Of a DNA stretch of 64,000 nt, positions 16,146-24,997 are shown piece by piece. The stretch is from NCBI GenBank assembly GCA_004347695.1, contig SLTK01000007.1:164823-228822 (forward strand). Direction: 5' to 3'. This DNA is from Chloroflexota bacterium (lineage in GTDB: Bacteria > Chloroflexota > Anaerolineae > Anaerolineales > Anaerolineaceae). Below the pieces are notes generated by a model. That model saw only the letters and a program-made list of their open reading frames with translations. It had not been told where the DNA came from and made no database searches. A program made the position numbers and the translations under genes. Numbering within the stretch: position 1 is the first letter of the stretch; every line of letters begins with the position of its first letter.

Positions 16146-17168
16146 TTAATATTCAATGAACTCGGTCGTGACTGAGCCGTCCATATATAATGAAACGCTC
16201 ATGTAACCGGGTGGAAAGTCGAAGTATGCGCCGTTCCACCAGTTGCCAGAAATAGCGCCGTTATTCAAATAATTAACGCCATGATATTTTAAATCCTCTA
16301 CCTGGTGTGAATGTCCGCTCAGGCAAATTTTTACATTCGGATACTGCCAGAAAAGCTTCCACAAACGGCGGGCATCGATGTGCACCCACGCCCCGGGCAG
16401 CAGCCAGTCGCCGGACTTTTCGTTGTCGCCGTCCAGCAGCCCGTTGGCGCCCAAAATCGGGATGTGCGAAAGAATGCACACCGGGGTTTCCGCCGGAGTA
16501 GCTGCCAGCTCTGCTGCCAGCCACTCGTATTGTTCATCATCCAGTTTGCCGGTATACGGCTGAAAAAAAGACTGGTCGGCCAGGTGAGTACTATCAAGGA
16601 CAAAAAAACGCCAGCCGTTTTTGTCAAAAGTATAATAGCGGTTGGTCAGGCCAAGACGTTGAACAGCCAGTCCCTTACCGTAAAGTGGATCGGTCTGCAA
16701 AGTCTGCCGAACTTCCTCGCTATTGCCCCAACCCCACACATCATGGTTGCCAATGGCATGATAGACCGGCAACGAACAGCCTTCCATGACCGAAGTGAAG
16801 ACATCCCACTGGGCATTGGCATCATCCAGGCCAGCCCACATGGCATCCATCACGCAATCACCGGTATTGAACACTACATCAAAAGCCGGGGCATGCTGCG
16901 TGATATTACGAATAGCGCGCCTGAAATGTTCATTGGCTTTCTGACTCAGATCGATATGCATATCTGAAATATGCGCAATCCGCAGCACTGGTTGTGTCTC
17001 GGGGGTAACGGTTGGCAGGGGAATGGAAGTCTCGGTTGGCATGGGAACTGCTGTGGCTGTAGGGGTATTGGTTTGAGCAACGCTGCAGGCTGTAAGCAAT
17101 GCACCAGCGCCTGTAACGCCTCCAATTTTTAGAAAGTCTCGCCGGGTGATTCTTTTCTTTTTATCCAT
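16146..17168 (-). CDS. Tat-exported metallophosphoesterase lipoprotein
   Basis: Calcineurin-like phosphoesterase of 340 residues. All five metal motifs are visible: HISDMHIDL, NTGDCVMD, GNHDVWGWG, LSHIPIL and SGHSHQ. The N-terminus has ITRRDFLKIGG and a lipobox LLTAC, so the enzyme sits outside the cytoplasmic membrane. ATG at 17168 (MDKKKRITRRDF) is chosen because the Tat signal follows at once; 33 extra codons upstream run through an intergenic hairpin. Its substrate is unknown. Its place inside a glucan operon suggests removal of phosphate or phosphodiester groups from the polymer or from released sugars, which is inference. Confidence 0.88.
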   Translation of the reverse strand: MDKKKRITRRDFLKIGGVTGAGALLTACSVAQTNTPTATAVPMPTETSIPLPTVTPETQPVLRIAHISDMHIDLSQKANEHFRRAIRNITQHAPAFDVVFNTGDCVMDAMWAGLDDANAQWDVFTSVMEGCSLPVYHAIGNHDVWGWGNSEEVRQTLQTDPLYGKGLAVQRLGLTNRYYTFDKNGWRFFVLDSTHLADQSFFQPYTGKLDDEQYEWLAAELAATPAETPVCILSHIPILGANGLLDGDNEKSGDWLLPGAWVHIDARRLWKLFWQYPNVKICLSGHSHQVEDLKYHGVNYLNNGAISGNWWNGAYFDFPPGYMSVSLYMDGSVTTEFIEY

Positions 17169-17220
17169 TTTTAAGCCATCTTTCCACTGCGGCGGATCAA
17201 ACGTCTGCCTGAATAAAAGT

Positions 17221-17322
17221 CCATGGGCTGTCCCAACAGCGCACCGGTTCGAAAATCCATCCTCCACCGGCTGGGAACGGGTATCACCCCGTCCCTTTTC
17301 GATGTTTGGAACAGCCCCATGG
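17221..17322 (-). other. Long-range inverted repeat downstream of the tetramodular lipoprotein gene
   Basis: Arms CCATGGGCTGT (17221-17231) and ACAGCCCCATGG (17311-17322) pair with one bulge and enclose a second hairpin (GGGAACGGG/CCCCGTCCC). The structure begins 11 nt after the lipoprotein stop on the transcribed strand. It may stabilise or partly terminate the message. Confidence 0.5.
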
Positions 17323-17332
17323 ATACTATTTG

Positions 17333-19447
17333 TTACGGCAGGAATTCGATATCGTCGATGTAATAAGTGCCTGCCCAGAACATGGCAAACTGGATCTTAT
17401 CGACCGCAGTCAGGTCGATTTGATCGTACAGCTCGGTTGGGATACACATCTGGACAAACTCTCCGGTGACAGTTTTACCATTCGAGGTACCTTCGGCGTC
17501 TGACCAGACTTCCTGGTTGGCGCCGGAAGCGTCGAACAGCTTGACACCGACCGTATTATCGGCTTTGCCGTCGTTGTTGGTGGTGGTGTCATTGAGCCAG
17601 AAGCACAACGTGCTGTAACCGGAAGCATCGAAGGGCTGCGGAGCCGGGAATGCACCCCAGGCATGCCATTCACCCTCCGTGCTGACCGATTTGAGCGAGG
17701 ACTTGCCGTTCTTGAAGACAGCGGTGTCCAGGCTGACTTCGGCCTGATAATCGGGATAGAAGGCTTCGCCGGATTCAAAGTCGGCAACCAGGGCCGGTTC
17801 GGTAGCGGCAGCAGTCATTACAAAGAATTCGATGTCATCCACGTAATAGGTGCCAGCCCAGAACATGGCAAATTGAATCTTGTCCACAGTTTTCAGATCG
17901 ATCTGATCGTACAGTTCGGTCGGGAGGCACATCTGGACGAATTCGCCGGTGACAGTCTTGCCATTCGAGGTGCCTTCGGCATCCGTCCAGACTTCCTGGT
18001 TGGCGCCGGATGCGTCGAACAGCTTCACACCGACCGTATTATCGGCTTTGCCGTCGTTGTTGGTGGTGGTGTCGTTGATCCAGAAACATAACTTGGTGGC
18101 GGCGCTGGCATCGAACGGCTGTGGGGTCGGGTAAGCGCCCCAGGCATGCCATTCACCCTCGGTGCTGACCGATTTAAGCGAAGACTTGCCGTTCTTGAAG
18201 ACTTCGGTGTCCAGGCTGACATCGGCCTGGTAGTCAGGATAGAAGGCTTCGCCAGATTCGAAATCAGCCACAACAACCGGTTTTTCCGCGCCGGCGGCGC
18301 CCGGAGCAAAGAATTCGATATCGTCCACGTAGTAGGTGCCGGCCCAGAACATGGCAAACTGAATCTTGTCAATCGATTTCAGGTCCACCTGGTCGAACAG
18401 TTCCGTCGGGAGGCACATCTGAACGAATTCGCCGGTGACGGTTTTGCCATTCGAAGTCCCTTCGGCATCCGTCCAGACTTCCTGGTTGGCGCCGGAAGCG
18501 TCGAACAGTTTGACACCGACCGTATTATCGGCTTTGCCATCATTATTGGTGGTAGTGTCATTGATCCAGAAGCACACTTTGCTGGCTGCGCTCAGGTCGA
18601 GCGGGCGGGTGGCAGGATAAGCGCCAAAAGCATGCCATTCTCCCTCGGTGCTGAAGGCTTTGAAGGAAGACTTGCCGCCGTGGAAGACTTCAGTGTCCAG
18701 GCTGACTTCGGCCTGGTAGTCGGTATAGTATGTGTCTTCGGCCTCGAAATCCTGGAAGGTATATGCAACTTCAGGACCTGCTGGCTTTGGCATTTCTTTA
18801 ACCGCCAACTCATCTCCCTTGGCTACCAGGGTGATGTCGTCGAAGTAGTAATCGCCCGCCCAGTACATGGTGAACTCGATTTTCTCCACCTTGGTCTGAT
18901 CGATCTCGGTGAACGAAACCAGGTTCATGCACATGTCAACCCATTCGTTGGTCTTGGTCTTTCGATTGTCGCCAACGCCTTCATTGTCCGTGTAACGTTC
19001 GACGCTCGCGCCGGTGGCATCGTACAGCTTGACGCCAACAGTATTGGCGGCTTTGCCATTGTTATTAGCGGTGGTGTCATAAACAAAGAAGCACAACTGG
19101 CCATACTGGCTGACGTCCACCGGGCCGCTGCTCAAATTGACGCCAACTGTGTGCCATTCACCCTCGGTGCTGGCGCTCTTGAGCGAAACGGCACCATTGT
19201 AGGCTACATCACCCAGGCTGGCGGTCGCACCTGAAACATCGTAGGGCGTGGCAGCAGTCTCGAAATCCTGAATGACTTTGGTCACTGCCGGTTCCGGGGT
19301 GGGAGCCGGTACTTCGGTTGGAACGACGGTTGGTTCGGCTGTTGAGGCTGGCGCCTCAGTAGCCCTTGCACAGGCAGCCAACAGCATCACTGCAATCAGC
19401 AGGAGAGCAGTGAGCCGCCAGGCATACGGAAAGCGATTTAGTTTCAT
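17333..19447 (-). CDS. Lipoprotein of four tandem CBM-like modules
   Basis: A 704-residue secreted lipoprotein (signal ending LLAAC, Cys26; Thr/Pro linker to about residue 55). The rest is four copies of one beta-rich module of about 150 residues: about 57-208, 229-380, 392-541 and 553-703. Each has DFE near the start, STEGEWH, LCF(W/F)-NDTT, NTVGVKL(F/Y)DA(S/T)GA, a W-V/F-Q-MC segment, and ends WAG-YY-DDI-F. Each keeps two cysteines (in LCF and MC) that could form a disulfide. There is no enzyme domain. The conserved aromatics, and the use of the same module as the C-terminus of the neighbouring GH30, suggest a carbohydrate-binding module. The family was not recognised. Confidence 0.8.
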   Translation of the reverse strand: MKLNRFPYAWRLTALLLIAVMLLAACARATEAPASTAEPTVVPTEVPAPTPEPAVTKVIQDFETAATPYDVSGATASLGDVAYNGAVSLKSASTEGEWHTVGVNLSSGPVDVSQYGQLCFFVYDTTANNNGKAANTVGVKLYDATGASVERYTDNEGVGDNRKTKTNEWVDMCMNLVSFTEIDQTKVEKIEFTMYWAGDYYFDDITLVAKGDELAVKEMPKPAGPEVAYTFQDFEAEDTYYTDYQAEVSLDTEVFHGGKSSFKAFSTEGEWHAFGAYPATRPLDLSAASKVCFWINDTTTNNDGKADNTVGVKLFDASGANQEVWTDAEGTSNGKTVTGEFVQMCLPTELFDQVDLKSIDKIQFAMFWAGTYYVDDIEFFAPGAAGAEKPVVVADFESGEAFYPDYQADVSLDTEVFKNGKSSLKSVSTEGEWHAWGAYPTPQPFDASAATKLCFWINDTTTNNDGKADNTVGVKLFDASGANQEVWTDAEGTSNGKTVTGEFVQMCLPTELYDQIDLKTVDKIQFAMFWAGTYYVDDIEFFVMTAAATEPALVADFESGEAFYPDYQAEVSLDTAVFKNGKSSLKSVSTEGEWHAWGAFPAPQPFDASGYSTLCFWLNDTTTNNDGKADNTVGVKLFDASGANQEVWSDAEGTSNGKTVTGEFVQMCIPTELYDQIDLTAVDKIQFAMFWAGTYYIDDIEFLP
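17336..19280 (-). repeat. Four tandem module repeats of about 450-490 bp in DNA
   Basis: The coding repeats fall at about 17336-17790, 17822-18310, 18305-18765 and 18820-19280. The three downstream (C-terminal) units are close to identical over long stretches even at DNA level, for example around ATTATCGGCTTTGCCGTCGT. The first (N-terminal) unit has diverged strongly. This pattern points to recent duplication or gene conversion of units 2-4. Confidence 0.8.
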
Positions 19448-19526
19448 TCTCTACTCCTTTAGGGTTTGAATAGCTGCGAGCGAGTCATTGCTGACCCTCG
19501 CTTTGATTAAAATAATCGTCCTCTGG

Positions 19527-21560
19527 CTAGTTCTTCACACTGACATCGTCAAAATACCAGTCACCTGCCCAGTACACCATGAATTCGATCTTTTCCACGC
19601 GGGTCAGGTCAACCTGGTCGAAAGCAGACAGGTTTACACACATCTGCACCCATTGATCTTTGACCGTTTTCGGATTCACGCCAACCTCGGGGTGATCCGT
19701 CCAGCGTTCTTCACCTCCTCCCGCCGAATCATTCAAGCGGACACCAACGGTGTTGTCCCCTGTGCCTTTATCGCCTGAAGTGGTATCCAACACCCAGAAG
19801 CACAGTTGTTTTGAATGGGATAAATCAAGTGAGTGGGAATTTACTTCAGCTCCTACCCGGTGCCAATAGCCGCCTGTGCTGGCTGACAGCAGCGCAGCCT
19901 TTCCGGTGTGAGCTTTAGCGTCGATTGCTGCAACTGCGTTCAGGTCAGCGTAGATCTTACTGTCGGTCTCAAAATCCAGCAGCATCTCACCCTGGGGGAT
20001 GGCACCAACCGGTAAGGGTGTGCCAGCAATTGCCGCAGTTGCAGTGGGGATTGGCGTCGCTGTCGCGCGCGATTTGGCATCACCCTGCCACTTGAAGGTC
20101 GCTGCGCTGCGGGCAGGCAGGGTGTATTGAAAGGATTTACCTTCCCAACTGACGGTGAAACTGCGTTCCGAATCAGACTGTACGATTAATACAATGCTGC
20201 CTTCCGGGTTGACAAAAGCTACATTATCCGGCAATGAATGATTCAGTTCGCCAGAATCGATCCGGAAAGCGCCGCGGTCGACAAATTTGCTGACGTGCCC
20301 AAGGATGGTGTATTCTTCGTTGTAAGTCACTTCGCCGGTCTTCTGGTTGATGGTCACCACCCCGCGGCAGTTGCTGCAACCGCCGTTTTGTGGGCCGTCG
20401 TTTTCGTCCAATGCCAGGTTCCACAGCATTAACGAGTTACCCCAGTTGCGGAAGTTACCAATCACCAGCGTGCGCAGGTTCCAGTTAAGGTTGTCTGCCC
20501 AGTTATCCGCCCAACCACCGCCCGAACACTCGGTAAACCAGATGCCTTTATCGGGGTAAGCGTTATGCACCTTGGATTGCGCGCTGACGTCTCCGCCGTA
20601 GCAGTGGAAAGCCACACCGTCCACAAATACGGCTGCCTGCGGGTCGGTGAGCACTTCCAGCGGATAATCAACGATGTCCCAGTTGTGGTCGAAAATAACA
20701 ATTTTGGTGTTCAGACCGGCTTTTTCGAAGGCCGGCCCCAAATAATCACGCACCAGTTTGGCCTGCCCGGCGGCTGATATGAACATGGTCGGGTAGTTGT
20801 TGGTGGAGTACATGGGTTCATTCTGCGGAGTGACGGCCTCGATGGCCAACCCTTCTGCCGCATAGGCTTGAATAAACTTGACGTGGTAATCTGCGAAAGC
20901 AGAATAGTATTCTTCCAAAAGCGGTCCGCCATGCACGTTGCTGCCGCGTTTCATCCAGCCCGGCGCGCTCCAGGGCGACCCCAGTAGCCCCAGTTGCGGG
21001 TTGAGTCCCACCGCCAGTTTGAGCGCCGGAATAACCGCGTTTTTGTCATATTCGATGTTAAAGCGCTTGAGGGTCGGGTCAGATTGACCTTTTTCCATAT
21101 CGTCGTAGGTATAATCCTCGCGCGCAAAATCGGAAGCGCCCATTGGCACCCGTAAAAAGCTCAAACCGATGCCATTGTCTTCACGGGTAAACAGGTCTCG
21201 CATCAACTGCTGACGGTTGGCCTCATTCATTGCGTTCATGATCAAAAAGGCCGACGAATCGGTCATTGCCGCGCCAAACCCTTCCATCCGCTGATACACC
21301 ACCTGATCATCGATTGGAATAACCGCGCCGCCCGTCCCTGCGCTGGTGCCAAACTGCAAATCGGGCTCACGCTGCAGCTTTTTAGACTGGTCAGGCAGCG
21401 TCAACCACACCTGCACCACGTCGCGGGGGATGGGCTGGGAAGTGGGAAAAGCTGCTGGAGTAGGGGTCGGTTCGCTGGTCATAGGAGTTGGGGGGTTACA
21501 GGCAGCCAATGCGGTGATAATCAGGGTGAGGGCTGCCAGCCGGATTCGAATAGTTTGCAT
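19527..21560 (-). CDS. GH30 beta-glucanase lipoprotein with C-terminal CBM-like module
   Basis: A 677-residue GH30 enzyme, the family of endo-beta-1,6-glucanases and glucosylceramidases. The acid/base Glu248 is in TPQNEPMYSTNN and the nucleophile Glu344 in WFTECSGGG. RMEGFGAAMTDSSAF is the usual N-terminal motif. The lipobox is ALAAC (Cys21), followed by a Pro/Thr linker. The last 155 residues or so (from LLDFETDSKIYADL) are the same module that makes up the neighbouring four-module lipoprotein. ATG at 21560 is chosen because the signal peptide starts there; the 19 extra upstream codons overlap the GH35-like gene. It acts on the cell surface. Confidence 0.92.
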   Translation of the reverse strand: MQTIRIRLAALTLIITALAACNPPTPMTSEPTPTPAAFPTSQPIPRDVVQVWLTLPDQSKKLQREPDLQFGTSAGTGGAVIPIDDQVVYQRMEGFGAAMTDSSAFLIMNAMNEANRQQLMRDLFTREDNGIGLSFLRVPMGASDFAREDYTYDDMEKGQSDPTLKRFNIEYDKNAVIPALKLAVGLNPQLGLLGSPWSAPGWMKRGSNVHGGPLLEEYYSAFADYHVKFIQAYAAEGLAIEAVTPQNEPMYSTNNYPTMFISAAGQAKLVRDYLGPAFEKAGLNTKIVIFDHNWDIVDYPLEVLTDPQAAVFVDGVAFHCYGGDVSAQSKVHNAYPDKGIWFTECSGGGWADNWADNLNWNLRTLVIGNFRNWGNSLMLWNLALDENDGPQNGGCSNCRGVVTINQKTGEVTYNEEYTILGHVSKFVDRGAFRIDSGELNHSLPDNVAFVNPEGSIVLIVQSDSERSFTVSWEGKSFQYTLPARSAATFKWQGDAKSRATATPIPTATAAIAGTPLPVGAIPQGEMLLDFETDSKIYADLNAVAAIDAKAHTGKAALLSASTGGYWHRVGAEVNSHSLDLSHSKQLCFWVLDTTSGDKGTGDNTVGVRLNDSAGGGEERWTDHPEVGVNPKTVKDQWVQMCVNLSAFDQVDLTRVEKIEFMVYWAGDWYFDDVSVKN

Positions 21561-21565
21561 TTCTT

Positions 21566-23680
21566 TCAAGAAAGTTGGGGTTGGAGCGAGTAAAACCGCC
21601 CGTTGATGCAGACGCAATCACCAGGCAGGTTGGCGCCCAATTCTTGCCCGTCAAAAACGGCGTGCGGCACAACTGTGTGACCCAGGAAAGCATTCCAGCC
21701 TTTAATCAGGTAGCTGGTTACTTTGCCGCCTTCCAATCGGAAGATGGCGCCACCGGAAGGCGCGGCGCTCAACCTCAGGTGGTGGTTCCGTCGGTTGATG
21801 GAGAACTGCACCTCAACCTGTGGGCTGCCGTCTGCCGGGATGAGTACCGTTAAAAATTGGATATCCTTTTGCGGGTGAACGCGCAGCCAAAGATCTGCTG
21901 GCGTATTAACAGTAAAGCCGCCCGGATCAGCCAACAGTGGAGCAATATCCACAGCCGGCATAACCCGCACGCTGGACTTTATATTGGCCAGGATGCGACA
22001 GGGCGCTCCATTTTCATCCACTTCGGGAAGCTCGCCAACCCAATTCAGGTTGCCTCCACGGCGTACATAGTCAGCCAGCTTTTGCTGCACATTTGCAGAC
22101 ATGAACATGCTGCCCGCCACGAATAATTGCGGCACAGCAGCCAGTTCAGCCTGGGTAGCACGTTCCAGATGAAAAACCGCATAGTCCAGGTTCTGCGCAC
22201 GCATCTTTTCCTGGAAATCCGCCAGGTGCTGGCCGTGTTTCGGAACGCCCGGCTGGTCAGGCGGCGCCCAGGCAGCCGCACGAACATAGGGCAGGTAAAA
22301 ACCCCACCCGGCCACCTGCAATGGTTGGCAATGGATGAATTCACTGCCGTGGACTGCCAGGAAATCCGTCAACCAGCGCACGGTTTCGGCTTTAGGGGTC
22401 AACTCGCCATGTTCGTTGACCGGCGCTGCATCCGGGTAAGGTGTCTTGCCCAGAATATCCATATTAGCATCCACGTGCGCAGTTGCGACCCCGGTATAGA
22501 TGTTGAAACCGGTCGCGCCGCCGTTGAGGACAAGGAGCGTCTGGTAGAAGCTGGTCGAGGCTTCCACATAAGCCGGATCGTACAGCTCGGCAAAACCCCA
22601 GTTTTCCTCCCAGTTGATACCCGGAGCGCGTTTGGCGGTGAGCAGGTAACGACCGAAAGCCGAAGGGCGCGCTGAGACATCGCCAACCCAGTTGGTGAAA
22701 CCGTAATGCTTACCTTGCCACACTTCCGGTTCGACACGCGTCAACCAGGCGTCCAACCCATAGGGCGTATCCAGAGGCGGATTTTGGTTGACCACCACCG
22801 GCAGGTGCGTACCGAGCGGCTGCGACCATTCGGTAAAGATTAGCGCCATGTATTTGGCCTGGAACTCGCCCCAATCGATGAATTTACGCAGTTGGGTCAG
22901 CTTCGCGGGTGCGTCCCACTCACGCGGCGCGCTGACCTCCTCCCAGGTAGTAATTTTAGGCTCATGCAGCCGGTTGTAGTTCTTCAGCGTGGTATATTTG
23001 GTTTGAACAAAAGCCTGATACTGTTGCAAACCGGATTTACTATAATCGTAAGCCCAGGGTGCATGTTGCCCGTTGGAATAGATACCTTCGTTGGCAGCCT
23101 GCGCGGCTACAATCGGCCCCTGGGGCGACGCAAATGGCGCTATTACTTGCTGGCCGACCCACGCCAGCCATTCGCGGGTCAGGCGTAAAAATTCCGGGTC
23201 AAATGGAGCCGGAAGCGACCAATCCACCACCCGTTTACCGCTGGCGTCCAGCGTCGCACCACCCCACATGCATGGGTTACCCTGCGCATCGCGCAATGGT
23301 TCGATCTTTGAGTTTAGCACCGGGCAGGTCCAATCCGGCAAGCCGCCATAATTGGTCTCCGCGTGGATGAAAGGACCGGGTTTGACCACCACCGCCAGAT
23401 CAAGTTCTTTACACAGTTGTAAAAATCCGATCACATTCCGGTTCGGCTGTGTCGCCCCGGTGAAATCAGGCTGGCTGGCTGCATCCGGCTGGTGGTGACG
23501 CCAGGGGATATAGCAGGTGACTACTTGCAGACCGAGTGCTTTGAGTTGCGTCAAACGGTCGCGCCAATTATCCGGGCGATCACGATAATACGGGTAATCG
23601 GCGCTCACCAACATAACCGGTTGATCGGAAATCGTTACGGCACCCTGATGGATGGTTAGCGGTGCGTTGAAGAGATTCAT
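21566..23680 (-). CDS. GH35-like beta-galactosidase/glycosidase
   Basis: A 704-residue enzyme with the GH35/GH42 type barrel. The opening PVMLVSADYPYYRDRPDNWRD corresponds to the GH35 signature. The predicted acid/base Glu198 lies in GPIVAAQAANEGIYS, where family members usually have Q-x-ENE. VKPGPFIHAETNYGGLPDW is another landmark. There is no signal peptide, so a cytoplasmic site is likely. ATG at 23680 overlaps the ROK gene end by 4 nt; the longer frame upstream is inside the ROK coding region. The substrate could be a beta-glucoside or beta-galactoside side chain. Confidence 0.82.
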   Translation of the reverse strand: MNLFNAPLTIHQGAVTISDQPVMLVSADYPYYRDRPDNWRDRLTQLKALGLQVVTCYIPWRHHQPDAASQPDFTGATQPNRNVIGFLQLCKELDLAVVVKPGPFIHAETNYGGLPDWTCPVLNSKIEPLRDAQGNPCMWGGATLDASGKRVVDWSLPAPFDPEFLRLTREWLAWVGQQVIAPFASPQGPIVAAQAANEGIYSNGQHAPWAYDYSKSGLQQYQAFVQTKYTTLKNYNRLHEPKITTWEEVSAPREWDAPAKLTQLRKFIDWGEFQAKYMALIFTEWSQPLGTHLPVVVNQNPPLDTPYGLDAWLTRVEPEVWQGKHYGFTNWVGDVSARPSAFGRYLLTAKRAPGINWEENWGFAELYDPAYVEASTSFYQTLLVLNGGATGFNIYTGVATAHVDANMDILGKTPYPDAAPVNEHGELTPKAETVRWLTDFLAVHGSEFIHCQPLQVAGWGFYLPYVRAAAWAPPDQPGVPKHGQHLADFQEKMRAQNLDYAVFHLERATQAELAAVPQLFVAGSMFMSANVQQKLADYVRRGGNLNWVGELPEVDENGAPCRILANIKSSVRVMPAVDIAPLLADPGGFTVNTPADLWLRVHPQKDIQFLTVLIPADGSPQVEVQFSINRRNHHLRLSAAPSGGAIFRLEGGKVTSYLIKGWNAFLGHTVVPHAVFDGQELGANLPGDCVCINGRFYSLQPQLS

Positions 23681-24918
23681 AATAATGCGGCATCCTTTGC
23701 GGGATAAGGCGTACGGCGCATGAATTTGAGGTTGCCGTTCAATATTTCTTGCAGCACCAGGCAGCCCGCGCCAGTGCAAATGGCATCCTCACCCAACTGG
23801 CACAACCCGATACTCAAGTGTTCAACCGAGGGCGGCAGCGAATACTGCCGTGTATACCGAGTCACATCCTCCAGCACCGACTCGCCTAACAGCAACCCTG
23901 CCCAGCCGCCAATGATGATCTTCTCGGGGTTGAATGAGTTCACCAGGTTGGCCAGACCGACTCCCAGATAGTGGGCGGTCTGCTGCAGCGTTTGAACGGC
24001 GGCCGGTTCGCGCTGCTGGTAGGCTGCCAGGATATCTTTGAGCGTATCCAACTGGTTTTGACCTGCAGGCAATGCTTCACCGCCGGTCTCGATCAAAGTA
24101 GTAATAATGCCGGTTGCGCTGGCGTAGGCCTCCAGACAACCATGGCTGCCGCAGCGGCATGGACGTCCGTCCAATGCAATTTTTGTGTGTCCCCACTCGC
24201 CTGCGCTGTTAGACGACCCGCGGTAGAGCGCGCCTCCGGTGATCACCCCTGCGCCGATGCCGGTACCAATGAGGATGACCGCTATGTCTTTCACGCCGCG
24301 TCCAGCTCCAAACCACGTTTCCGCCAGCGTCATGGCCTTGGCGCCGTTGTCGATATACACCGGTAAACCGATTCTGGTTTCAAGCGAGGACAAGAATTCG
24401 GTGCTACGCCAGTTCCACATCGGCGCCGAGACGCGTACCTGGCCGTTATGCTCTACTACACCTGGCACCCCGACTCCCACCCCCAGTATGTCTTCCCGGT
24501 TTACCCCCGCCGACTCAATCATGCCGTCCAGGCCGCTGGAGATCAAATCCAGATAGCGGTCGGGTGCTTTCGCCTGCGGGTCAATGATGGTGCGTACGCT
24601 GGCCAGTTTGCGCCAGACGAGATCGAACAGCTCCAATTGGACGTGGGTTTCCCCCAGGTCAACGCCTACCAGGCAGCCGTATTGCGGGTTGACTGCCAGC
24701 AGCTCGCGCGGTCGCCCCCCGACCGACTCGACCTGGCCACCTTCGACGATAATACCTTCCTGCAGCAGTTCACTGGTGACATGTGTGAGCGTGCCCGGGC
24801 TGAGCGTGGTTCGCTGGCTGAGTTCGAGACGGCTCATTGGTCCTTCTAAAAACAGGAGCCGCATGACGGCCAATCGGTTCTGATGGCGTAAATCGACAGT
24901 TCTTTGGGGAGATCGCAT
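23677..24918 (-). CDS. ROK-family transcriptional repressor (NagC/Mlc/XylR type)
   Basis: A 413-residue regulator. Residues about 10-75 are a winged helix (NRLAVMRLLFLEGPMSRLELSQRT, then a wing with GGRPRELL), and the rest is a ROK sugar-kinase fold. The ROK zinc motif is present as CRCGSHGCLEAYAS. DNA binding should be released by a sugar, probably a product of the downstream glycosidases. It is the first gene of the minus-strand glucan operon. Its promoter is covered by two palindromic sites 19 and 49 bp upstream, strongly suggesting autoregulation and control of the whole locus. Confidence 0.93.
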   Translation of the reverse strand: MRSPQRTVDLRHQNRLAVMRLLFLEGPMSRLELSQRTTLSPGTLTHVTSELLQEGIIVEGGQVESVGGRPRELLAVNPQYGCLVGVDLGETHVQLELFDLVWRKLASVRTIIDPQAKAPDRYLDLISSGLDGMIESAGVNREDILGVGVGVPGVVEHNGQVRVSAPMWNWRSTEFLSSLETRIGLPVYIDNGAKAMTLAETWFGAGRGVKDIAVILIGTGIGAGVITGGALYRGSSNSAGEWGHTKIALDGRPCRCGSHGCLEAYASATGIITTLIETGGEALPAGQNQLDTLKDILAAYQQREPAAVQTLQQTAHYLGVGLANLVNSFNPEKIIIGGWAGLLLGESVLEDVTRYTRQYSLPPSVEHLSIGLCQLGEDAICTGAGCLVLQEILNGNLKFMRRTPYPAKDAALL

Positions 24919-24936
24919 ATGTAAACTCTGCGAGAC

Positions 24937-24997
24937 TTATTTTAAGACGTAAAATAATAGGCAGAGTTATTTTACGTCTTAAAATAAGGTTTGTCAA
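24937..24997 (-). promoter_or_regulatory. Promoter with paired ROK operators
   Basis: On the minus strand TTGACA (24997-24992) and TAAAAT (24974-24969) are exactly 17 bp apart. Two 21-bp sites, 24937-24957 and 24967-24987, are exact reverse complements of each other. Each has arms TTATTTTA and TAAAATAA around a 5-bp core, matching the AT-rich palindromes known for NagC/Mlc-type ROK repressors. Their centres are 30 bp apart, about three helical turns. One site fills the spacer and -10; the other covers the start of the transcript. Confidence 0.88.

Noticed and set aside
18146-19234. Plus-strand frame of 362 codons opposite the tetramodular lipoprotein
   Set aside because: Antisense shadow; its internal repeats only mirror the real module repeats.
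17336-19280. CRISPR-like array
   Set aside because: The repeats are about 450-490 bp coding modules, not 25-40 bp units with spacers. No cas genes and no CRISPR array were seen anywhere in the window.
19470-19495. Terminator between GH30 and the tetramodular lipoprotein genes
   Set aside because: A hairpin AGCGAG...CTCGCT is present, but no U-run follows on the transcribed strand; more likely a processing or stability structure.
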